Below, piece after piece: positions 46,929 to 55,962 of a stretch of DNA of 64,000 bases. Position 1 is the stretch's first letter. Each line of letters starts with the position of its first letter. Below the pieces are notes generated by a model that searched no databases, was not told where the DNA came from, and saw only the letters and a program-made list of their open reading frames with translations. The DNA comes from Sweltsa coloradensis. Lineage: Eukaryota; Arthropoda; Insecta; Plecoptera; Chloroperlidae. Both the position numbers and the translations under genes were made by a program. The DNA lies in contig JAMZAV010000097.1 of the NCBI GenBank assembly GCA_024449915.1, positions 1,302,001 through 1,366,000 of the forward strand, written 5' to 3'.

Positions 46929-49440
46929 TTTGACAAATGAAGAGGGCGGCAGCCAGCCAGCTATGTTATTGTGTTTGTTATTATTTTTCAAGCGCCATCA
47001 CTGATCAATTTGATTCTACTAGCAATAGAAAATATAACCATTTTAAATCTGTTCAATACATTACTTTACATGATTAACAATAGCCATTGTAAAAACAAGT
47101 CTTGTTTCATTATAATACAAGTAGGAATATATTGTCATTACTTATGTGTATTTCTTACTGAAAATCATAAACAAACTTCACATCCCGTAATATAATATTA
47201 AGAGTGTAAGTTTAGTTGAGTTGTTTTCTGTTTTAAAGCGTGTAGATGTGTTACATTCTGCAATGTTGCCCCACACAGACTTTCCCCTTGAACGCTTCCC
47301 TGGTATTAATACTCTAGTATCTGTCGGCGATGCGAAACCCCCACTCTGTCACCATGTATGTAAGCTTAATTAAAATCTCGCATTCACTGTCCATCATTCC
47401 GGAATAAAAAACAATCCAAAAGTACGGACAAATTGTAAAATGAGAAAACTCCATTGTGTTGTTATGTAAACAGCAGACAAACTGAATTTCCACTTATCAT
47501 GTATTTGCTCTGTCCGCTGAAACGAAGCGAATTCATACCCTCAGAGACCAACTGCGCAACGTTTCAATTCAATTGAAGAACGCCATAGCCTACCATTAAA
47601 CGCCAGTGCTTCTGTTTTATTTTTTGAACGGTTTATCCTGTAACGAAATAATGGCCATTAACTTCAGCTGCGTCCGCCAATATTATTTCCATCTTTAATG
47701 TTGTTCAGCATTTTTTTCCCCCAAACCCCCTTTAAACAGATATTTCAACATTATTGCATGATTTTGACATCAAACCACTCCCCAAATTATGACCGTTGAG
47801 AGCGACCGCAAACTCCACGTGCTAGCTAGGATGCTTCACACTAATTAGAGAAGGCCTGGCCCACTCTAAATCGCTTTCGACTCCAATTCACTGCACCACA
47901 CAATTAGTGCTGGAGGATTGCACGAAGTTTGCACATTAGGATTACGAATTAAACCAATTTACGTGGTGACTAAAGTTATATTAGGAAGGTACAGTTGAGG
48001 TTTCAAGGCAGTTACACGGTCACATAAATATCTTCGGTTCAATAGTTTGGATTGTGCGATACAAGTTTGAGTTCGAAGTTTGTAAACAACGTTGCTGAAC
48101 ATTCGAAGTTGACCGATCAGAGGGAAATGAGTATTTCGACTTTTAAGGAGAAAAAGAATAGGACTACTGACTGTTGTCGTATGTTTTTTTCATTTATAGA
48201 AATATTTATACTGAAAGCGTTCATTAATAATTGTGTCTACACGATTAAGTTGTTAAATGAATGTACTAATTATTGAATTACTACTCAATTCAAAGCACCA
48301 CAATGAAGTACATGCAGTTTCTTCCACCGTTTAAATGGAAGTAGAAATGAAAGCACAATAAGTTAACCTTGTTAGTATCACCCGAGTGATTTAAATGAAT
48401 GTAAATTCACAACGCACGTTACGTTGTTAGCCATAGAAAAGTAAAACAGGTATCGATCTCCAAAAATTTGCCCCCGTTACACGAGTTCAATAAACCGTGA
48501 GAACATGCTCAGTGATGTAACACGCGTGTCTGATAAGGGAGGTTCCGGGTCTTACATTGTTGCATTGTTTCCCTTCGGTTGTTCACTCGAAAGTTAAGCA
48601 ACAATCTAAACAACCACAGTTATCAGGCAAAAATAAGAACGTGTGGGTTTGATTTGATAAATTTATTAAAATAATGGTAAATCCTGGGTTTTCACGGGGG
48701 GCGGGAAGGAAGGGTGCTTGACCATGTGTCAGCTGGATAGTGTCTTTTTTCGGAATTTCTCTTTGAAAGTGCAATTTTTCTCGCAAGTGGAAAACAGATT
48801 TAATTTCGAAAAAAATGTATACTTAGATTATTATTAATCCACTTGAAACTGACATTTTTCTCACATACAGGATGATTCACACATGCTCATCGTCATACCT
48901 TTCGTGTTAAAGACATGAACACAATACAATATAATCAGCAATTTTCAGATCATTGCCAGTTAGAAATCATAGAAAAAGTGTGCTACCTTGGTAAAAAATG
49001 TGGAAAAACGCATTTAATACCTTGTTAAGAGTAATAAATAACGATTTGCAAATGTGCTTTTAAATAATGATTACATATATACGCCCCGCAACAGCTAGCC
49101 ACATACAATGTTTAACACGTGTGTGCTAACAGGCTGTCAGCTACGCGAAATGAGAGTAGTCTAAAAAGCATGTCCGTAACCTGCTAACACGTTTAATCTC
49201 TCGTAAAGTAAAAAACAAAACATGTGAATTGTTCGGTATTCTATCGCATCGAAACCCGTAACCTATCCCTAACGCCCATTTCCATTGTGGTTTACGGCAA
49301 TAGATAAATATGCCACCTAGCGCGGCCATAGGGTTAAACGTGCTCAGAGTACCATTCTCTTTCCAGTCTAATAACTATTAATTTAGTGCGGATATTTGCG
49401 CTGCGCGGCCCATGTAGCGTCCTTATTATTTAAAATCGTT
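46929..49440. other. non-coding DNA; GC-richer blocks at about 47270-47960
   Basis: The stretch 47270-47960 has a higher density of homeodomain-like cores (CCATTAAC, ACTAATTAGAG, ACAATTAGTG) and a Runt-like GACCGCAAAC (47801-47812 region). A regulatory role is a guess from motifs. No coding region is recognised. Confidence 0.25.
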
Positions 49441-49500
49441 CTCGAGCGTCGACGTGACGTATGAGTTACGTCCCCCGTGCTACCAGCCATGCAGGTATAA
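49441..49500 (+). promoter_or_regulatory. possible promoter: CRE-like pair and TATA-like box
   Basis: GTGACGTATGAGTTACGTC (49454-49472) contains two CRE-like half-palindromes facing each other. TATAAAC follows at about 49496. An ATG at 49547 opens a 90-codon frame. Each motif is weak alone; the order is what draws attention. Confidence 0.2.
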
Positions 49501-49546
49501 ACAAGTGTAGCTTTGGCTGTTTGCGAGATTTACGGTTCGGTTTCTC

Positions 49547-49819
49547 ATGTTGGTGGACATGAGTGCGGTAATAAATAATCGGCGGGCACCCACGCTTGCA
49601 GAAGGGAGGAGGAACCGGGGAAAACTTCACGGGGGGAACGGCGTGTACAAAACTCCATCGTCACTGTCAGATCTCTCATGTTGGGTTGCTTTGTTTATCA
49701 CGTTTGAGGCATTATATTATGTTTTTCACATAATGAACAAACATACAAGAAAATACATTTGTGCTCTGCCAATATTAAGAAGTTGGAACTGTTTTTCCCC
49801 ATTTTTTCATTTATACTAA
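49547..49819 (+). CDS. possible small protein or first coding exon, unrecognised
   Basis: A 90-codon frame starts at a true ATG (MLVDMSAVINNRRAPTLAEG) about 50 bp downstream of a TATA-like box. It has a basic, glycine-rich middle and one hydrophobic stretch of about 20 residues (CWVALFITFEALYYVFHI) that could cross a membrane. The 5' half is GC-richer than the surroundings and the 3' half is ordinary AT-rich sequence, so a first exon ending inside the frame or pure chance are as likely. No family is recognised. Confidence 0.13.
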   Translation: MLVDMSAVINNRRAPTLAEGRRNRGKLHGGNGVYKTPSSLSDLSCWVALFITFEALYYVFHIMNKHTRKYICALPILRSWNCFSPFFHLY

Positions 49820-50027
49820 AGAGTATACAACTGCTATTCAATGGACCTACACCACGGCGTATTTAAAATAAGACATAGTCACACAAACCCATTTTTGGTA
49901 TTTAAATGATTGAAAGGAGTGTAGTTTATCAATCACACAAAACGTTTACCCCCTATCGGTAAACATGAAAAGCTAAAACCTAATGTGATATCAATAAATG
50001 TGCCAAAAAAAACATTGCATTGCATTG

Positions 50028-50446
50028 CAGCGGAATAGCCGCGGTCGCTTAGCCGGTTCACATTCGAACACCAAAATTAAGCAACCTCAAGCGTGGTCAG
50101 GGGGAGAGTGGGTGACCACTTTAACCTGAAACACACGTATACCGCTGGTTATAGCAGATGGAGGGTTTGAAAGCTTGTGTAACGGCTTCGTTCTTCTCGA
50201 CGTCTGCTCGGCAGTCCGGGTTAGTGAAGGAACCTATATGACTGTCAAGGTTACACCGCACTTTCGGATGGGACGTTAAGCCGTTGCGATCCCCTGGGTA
50301 CTTTTCGGCAGGAGTAGGCTACGTGCCGGTACCGGGTTTCCCTCCTCCCTTCTCCGTCATCATACATCGTTTGTTATACTGGTCACTCTAAAATGGCAGA
50401 AAATGCTGTATGTGACCAATTCATTAAATATATATATATAATATAG
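50028..50446 (+). mobile_element. 5S rRNA-derived SINE (SINE3 type)
   Basis: After a degenerate start the sequence from about 50064 follows animal 5S rRNA: CGAACACCAAAATTAAGCAA, CCTCAAGCGTGGTCAG, then GAGTGGGTGACC, corresponding to the 5S internal A, intermediate and C control elements. A non-5S body follows (TTTCGGATGGGACGTTAAGC, CGATCCCCTGGGTACTTTTC, GTGCCGGTACCGGG) and a TA-repeat end at 50429-50443. A 5S head joined to an unrelated body and ending in a microsatellite is the structure of 5S-derived SINEs. Only one copy is seen here. Confidence 0.8.
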
Positions 50447-51204
50447 AGTAAGATGTAGAAATGAGCAAATCCAAGGTCATGGGATTGTTTGTCGTCCGCT
50501 TGCTGGGATGGATTTAGTTGTTCTTTATCTCACACCGTTAAATCAAACAAATCAAGTCATGACCGTGGGTGAATATCTTATATTAATGTCTCGTAAGTCA
50601 TGTCTATCGTGCGACATTGTTTCCGCGCTTTAGAGACCGGGGGCTGGCGCCGGGGGTTCCCCAAAGGGTTGAAACGTGAATAACAAGTCCCATGTTGACA
50701 TGAACTAAATTGCAAAAGAGTAAGGACATTCAATATCTGTCCAACCTTTTTACTCGTGGAAATTTCGAGGTTAACCCACTATAAATGTGTTCGTTTCGGT
50801 GAAATATAGGTCAAGTTTTTTTTTTTCAAATAAAGTTCGAGAAAGTCTACTCAATTTAACGCATTCGTAGACTAGAGATATTTCAAGTTTTGTCATAAAT
50901 GTAATTTTCTTAAATAGAAACTTTTTCGGTAAAGTTCACACAATAATTCAGAGACTTTTCGGATCAAATACACCGTTCAAAGTTTAAACTAGATTTGGGT
51001 TACGAAGAAAATGTAAAATGTAATTAAAAGATACGTCAATAACTGATACTTGTTGGATTCAAGCATTGATTTAGAACTGTGTTTAAGAGAACCTATACCT
51101 AATACAGGTACAACACATTTTATAAGTAAAGGGCGTATGCACTAAATTATAGATAATTGAAATCATTAGGTACGACAATAGCAACTAAGACGTAGAAATT
51201 TAAA
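50447..51204. other. non-coding DNA
   Basis: No feature is recognised beyond a short GC-rich patch (GGGGGCTGGCGCCGGGGG) at 50639-50656. Confidence 0.35.
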
Positions 51205-51491
51205 ACTAGGAAAACGCCAAAGTCGTTGTTAGACGAGTGAGTGAGTGAGCCATGTGTTGAGTACCCGGTAACATTCCCTTTCTTCCCCCTACCTTAGGCC
51301 TCCCTCTTTAGCGTATCATAGGCTAGAGTAGCGCATTATGGCCTTACAGTTGACGCGTCCTTATACAAACTAAACTTAAAAACGCAACTTTTTTATACAA
51401 ATATAATTATCAAACTTAAATGCAAATGTTCCCGGGTACTCAACATATGACTCGCTTACTCGTCTAACAACAACTTTCGCGTTGTCCTAGT
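51205..51491. mobile_element. MITE family C, copy 1 (287 bp)
   Basis: The ends ACTAGGAAAACGCC... and ...CGCGTTGTCCTAGT are inverted. Arms match for about 70 bp through GTTGTTAGACGAGT, GAGCCATGTGTTGAGTACCC and GGTAACATT. The interior is AT-rich and includes TAGCGCATTATGGCC and AGTTGACGCG. No coding. It is immediately followed by a SINE-B head. Confidence 0.75.
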
Positions 51492-52007
51492 ATAGTTGGC
51501 TAAGGCGCCTTTATACCCGAAATGTAGGAGACCTGAGTTCAATCCGCTGGTCGGGAAAGATTTTGTAATTTCTGGATTGGTGTAGTCCATCATCTGTGAC
51601 AATACTGTGGAAAACATAGCCAGTACGAAATACGTGTAAAGATTGCTAGGTTTACTCAATCTCCGAGCGGAATTTGGGGGTACCTTGAGCATTTAAGATT
51701 CGATACACCTTGGGCACTGCATATTCACAGCCTGACAATAACAAACAAAAATTACTTTTTTAAAATCAAAACTATTGACGTTAAAATATTTCCTACACAT
51801 GTGTAGCATTTTTTTCAATTTATTATTTCTTGTAGGTTTTAATCGCGATGGATCTAGCAGATTTTGTCAGCAACGTATTCAGCGCAATCTATTCAGCGAT
51901 TCGGCTGATTTTCAACGTACACACAGACACATACGCGCGTACAGAATCACAGAATTAGCACCGTTTGAGTTGAATTGTATCCTCAGTCGCTCTGCTACCT
52001 CGTCTAA
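51492..52007 (+). mobile_element. SINE family B copy with body, first unit of a duplicated composite
   Basis: The tRNA-like head TAGTTGGCTAAGGCGCC (A box) with GAGTTCAATCC (B box) is followed by GATTTTGTAATTTCTGGATTG. A long body resembles 53082-53455: CACAGCC-GACAAATAACAAA, TTTCTACACATG, TTTTTCAATTTATTA, TTCAGCGCAATCT, GCGATTCGGCTGATTTT and CCTCAGTCGCT at the end. The head-body order matches the minus-strand fragment at 18085-18188. Confidence 0.55.
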
Positions 52008-52302
52008 ACTAGGAAAACGCCAAATAGTTGAAAGACGAGTGAGGGAGTAATGTGTTGAGTACCCGTAAACATATGCATTTAAGTTGATTGATATATATGA
52101 TATAAATTATAAGAGATTCAAGTTTAGTTTTTTTTTTTTTAGCGCGTCAACTGTAAGGCCATAATGCGCCACTATGATTAGGCTAGGGAGGTAAGAACCA
52201 TGCTGGATCCAGTCTTAGGTAGTGAAAGGAAAGGGAATGTTACCGGGTACTCAACACATGACTCGCTCACTCGTCTAACAACGTCGTTGGCGTTTTCCTA
52301 GT
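52008..52302. mobile_element. MITE family C, copy 2, opposite orientation
   Basis: It has the same ends as copy 1, but the GGTAACATTCCCTTT, GGCGCATTATGGCC and AGTTGACGCG landmarks lie on the other strand, so it is flipped relative to copies 1 and 3. One arm is partly replaced by AT-rich sequence with a 12-T run. It separates the first composite unit from SINE-A copy 3. Confidence 0.7.
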
Positions 52303-52342
52303 GTAACGTTCATATTACGTTTATGCTTTTTTTAAATGCGTT

Positions 52343-52359
52343 TGGTGGAGGTGCCGGGT
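52343..52359 (-). repeat. alanine-tRNA-3'-end-like word, copy 7
   Basis: The plus strand reads TGGTGGAGGTGCCGGGT. The minus strand carries TACCCGGCACC..., which at the upstream position best matches the expected alanine tRNA T-arm. It lies 41 bp after the end of MITE C copy 2. Confidence 0.7.
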
Positions 52360-52398
52360 AGAGTGAGAAAAGTTTTAGCTCCATAAGAATAGCATTGT

Positions 52399-52415
52399 TG
52401 GTGGAGGTGCCGGGT
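52399..52415 (-). repeat. alanine-tRNA-3'-end-like word, copy 8
   Basis: It has the exact core, 56 bp from copy 7 and in the same orientation. The sequence between and around the two is not duplicated, so this pair does not look like a simple tandem duplication. Confidence 0.7.
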
Positions 52416-52540
52416 CCTCACTTTTTATTTATTTATTATTTCTTCGTTGTAAATCCAGTTTAATTTCGGAGGGTGGTATTGTGTTGTGCTTTTTTTATAA
52501 AAAGAATAGCACCCGTGAAGGTGATTTTTTTTATGTGTGG

Positions 52541-52802
52541 ATCGTTGGTCTTGTGGTTAGCCTACTTGCTTCCAATGCAGAAGGTTCAGGGTTCGATTCC
52601 CGTTAAAGTCAGAAGTTTTCTAACTTCTGATTTGGACTCAAGTCCATCAGTTCTTGTCTTAGGAATTTGTAATCGGTGACTTTGAACCGTCCTAGCAACG
52701 TGGCACATGATAAATTTAAAGTTGTTCTGAATCGGCCTTGTTGATTCTGGCGTTGATCCGCGGGTATTCGCACTGTCCATACCAATGATTGCTATATTTT
52801 CT
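52541..52802 (+). mobile_element. SINE family A, copy 3, cut at its 3' side by MITE C
   Basis: Good head (TGGTTAGCCTACTTGC, B box GGTTCGATTCC) and body, highly similar to 40193-40460. It stops in GATTGCTATATTTTCTA, exactly where MITE C copy 3 begins. The remaining 3' part of the SINE is not found after the MITE, so a larger composite replaced it instead of a simple insertion. Confidence 0.8.
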
Positions 52803-53081
52803 ACTAGGAAAACGCCAAGGTCGTTGCTGGTCGAGTGAGCGATCCATGTGTTGAGTACCCGGTAACACTCCCTTTCTCCCCCTTACCTAAGACCTCCCTA
52901 TAGCCAATCATAGGCTAGAGTGGCGCATTATGGCCATACAGTTGACGCGCCCTTATACCAACTAAACTTAAAAACCTATTATTTATACCAATATAATTAT
53001 CAAACTTAAATGCAAATGTTCCCGGGTACTAAACACATGACTCGCTCACTCGTCTAACAACGACTTTCGCGTTTTCCTAGT
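52803..53081. mobile_element. MITE family C, copy 3 (279 bp)
   Basis: Ends ACTAGGAAAACGCC and GCGTTTTCCTAGT. Same orientation and interior as copy 1. Followed directly by CTAGTTGGCTAAGGCGCC, the same junction as after copy 1. Confidence 0.75.
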
Positions 53082-53455
53082 CTAGTTGGCTAAGGCGCCC
53101 TTATACCAGAAATGTGGGAGACCTGGGTCCAATCCCCTGGTCGGAGAGAGATTTTGTTATTTCTGGATTGTATTTAAAAATTATTAAACATGTTTAAACC
53201 ATAGGCACTGCATTTCACAGCCAGGCAAATAACAAACTAAAGATATTTTTTTCGAAAACAAAACCATTGTTTAAAATAATTTCTACACATGAGCAGCCTA
53301 TTTTTCAATTTATTACTTCTTGACGGTTTAAAATTTCAGCGCAATCTGTTCATCGATTCGGCTGATTTTTATGTACACACACACACTCACAGAATCACGA
53401 AAGTGCCATATTTCTTAAGTGGAAAATCCTCAGTCGCTTCGCTCTCTCGTCTAAT
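53082..53455 (+). mobile_element. SINE family B copy with body, second unit of the composite
   Basis: Matches 51492-52007 in order, with a shorter middle part. The head has A box TAGTTGGCTAAGG and B-box-like GGGTCCAATCC. The body again ends CCTCAGTCGCT...CTCGTCTAA. Together with MITE C copy 3 this repeats the 51205-52007 composite. Confidence 0.55.
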
Positions 53456-55946
53456 AAAAATATGTGCCACAAATATATAATACATACAACGACTGTTGGT
53501 AGCCCTGTGCTTTCATGGAAACAAATAATAAATAACAATTATTAAATGATTAGTATCGATTAAAAATTGTGCTCTGCACACATACTAAACTCAATTTTAT
53601 TAAGATATTCTTCTTTTTACATCGGATTAAATTTAAAAATTAAAAATTTAGAAATGTTTGTAAAAGGAAATGATAAATTATAAATTTTAAAAATTTAAAT
53701 GAAGGTATGGTGAGCGTTTATGTTAAAACAAGTCACTTATAATATAAATTTATTTATTATTTGTATGTAGTTGCATTCTAAAAGCTTTGTTTTGCGTCCC
53801 GTGTGTATAGTGTCTGCATGCATAAAGACGTGTGTGAGTGTTTTGTTTACTGCAGCATTTATTTTATATAGATACAAAGCTATCAAGTTTATATCTAGCC
53901 AATACAAAGTTACAGTGTTATAATGAGTGCACTTATGATAGCCGTGTTTCTGAATTATTGCACTGACAACAATAAAAACACGTGGTAGGCCTGCTGTATA
54001 GTGAAATAAAATGTATCTCTCTCTCTTTCTCTCTAATGACAAAGAAAAGTGGACTTATTATGACACTTCAGATTCAAACCCTTGAAAACCTCTCACCTAG
54101 AGTTTTCAACACAATAAATTACATTATGGCTCTTTCATCACACGATTCGCTAGAGCTTTGGGTAAAGTTAACGCAACCACTCTCACCAAAGCTCTTCAGC
54201 TAGGAACCGACTTTCAAATAGAATTATAATTCGGAAAGTTTTTCTAAAATTGTGTTTGTGGTCGGCAAAGCTTGCTCGCCAGCAGGAATTTAATCCTACA
54301 ATCAAGTGCACATGTGAGAGATAAGCCTTTTTAAAATACAAAAATAACAACGTCGAACAATTATTCATCGTCGAAACGTTATTGCAAGCACTAAACAAAT
54401 ATTTGCGTAATGTAACGAGAGTGGTAGTGATGTATTGTTTAATAAACACAAATAAACTTTTTTATTTACAAGAGCATTTATTTGTTGTAATTATGGCTGC
54501 TCGCAGAAAGTAGCAGACAGAATAGAATAATGTTAGTTTTTTATTTTATTGGATTATATAATAAAAATAATAAATTAACACATTAAAATGGATTTTAAGT
54601 CTTTCTAATGCAAAATTAGTAACAGAAAATGATGAATGGCTAATAATAATTAATTGTAGATAAGTGTAGTTTATTTAATAAGAGGCCTGTGTTTGACAGA
54701 AATAACACTGGAGGGCAGAAGGAGTGGAGGGCGGGAGGGTAGAGCCTCTAGCCTTGTTCTTAATCACCAAAGCTCGAGAAGGTAGCTGGCTGAATTTGAT
54801 GACCTGATCGTCTATTTTCTCGCCTTTTACGATCAGCAAATACGTGCTCTGGGCAATATACTCTATATCCGGGCCGAGACGGGAGAAGGACTGGACATGT
54901 TATCTCAATAATATCATTCATTATCTGAACGTTTGCTCTATGATCAAGCTCATGCATTCAGGACTTCCGGTAGATCGGTACAGTAGTTTAGCAAGTAGTT
55001 CAGTAACTAACGGTTTACTAATCGCTCTCTGAAGAGCAAAAGCACACCGGTTCATTTCAGATACTTGCTAACAAGTTCCAAGTATTGGAAGTTGTGCCAT
55101 ATCGAGAGATTCCGCTGCAAACACGGCAGGGAAACAAGTGGCGGCCATGTTGTGCGTAAAGCCCACGGTCTCAGATACAAACTCCAAGATAAATATTCAT
55201 TCCACGTCGATGCTTTATTCCGTGCAAGTGATTACAAGTTCCAAGAGGCACGTGCACAGTTTACAGTGTCACATTTCACGTCGAGCAAGACGACTAAGAT
55301 CAACTAGATGCTCATTGCTTTGATAAGATGAGACAAATATTCCACTGGGAATGGACTTAAACATCACGGACAAAATATCAACTAGTTCGAGATTTGAAGC
55401 AAAATATCAATTTTTACGTTTATCTTTTAACAAATTGAAACAGCATGTAAAAATCAAGTTTTTGTGTTTTGATGTTTTTTGAAGTCACTGTTTGTCAATA
55501 TTTGTTATTAAAGTTATGACCAACTCCCAACCTTGGATATAATTTTCTTGTTGTAATTTTAGATGATGACAAGTATTGAAGAATCTATTTTTCTATTTTT
55601 CGTAAATTTGTTGCATTGTTACGACTTGTTAACGATAGAACATGTTATATTCAGCACTAACATGATTTTATTGTTATTAAAATAAGGTTTTTAGACTTTT
55701 TGCTGTGAGTTAAGATATTCTAAACGTGCTTTAGCAAACAGCATGTTAAACTTCTGAACCCAGTTCAACAAACTGATTTAAAAACCGATTTTAAAAAAAG
55801 TTGTAAAAACCTCGAAGAACATATTCCACAAATCTCAGAATGATACGAAGGACAGCCTGTCAAAACTAGGACGATCAATAAAGAACTTGGTGAAATCTGG
55901 TTGATTTCCTTCGCGTTACAAAATCGGAAATTTCTTTTTGATGGGT
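53456..55946. other. AT-rich non-coding DNA
   Basis: No gene is recognised. A short CT-repeat lies near 54013-54034. The 54750-55320 stretch is somewhat GC-richer, with overlapping unrecognised frames. Confidence 0.35.
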
Positions 55947-55962
55947 TGGTGGAGGTGCCGGT
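55947..55962 (-). repeat. alanine-tRNA-3'-end-like word, copy 9
   Basis: The plus strand reads TGGTGGAGGTGCCGGT, with the exact 15-base core and one C fewer at the far end. The flanks are unique. A degenerate relative, tggtggtgatgcca, lies at 56805-56818. Confidence 0.7.

Noticed and set aside
52343..52415. LTR retrotransposon primer-binding sites
   Set aside because: The sequence is complementary to a tRNA 3' end as a primer-binding site would be, but no conserved LTR end precedes any copy and no polypurine tract or gag-pol remnants were found. Kept as an alternative within the finding.
5532..55962. CRISPR-like array from the repeated 15-mer
   Set aside because: Copies are kilobases apart, on both strands, in a eukaryotic background; there is no regular spacer length.
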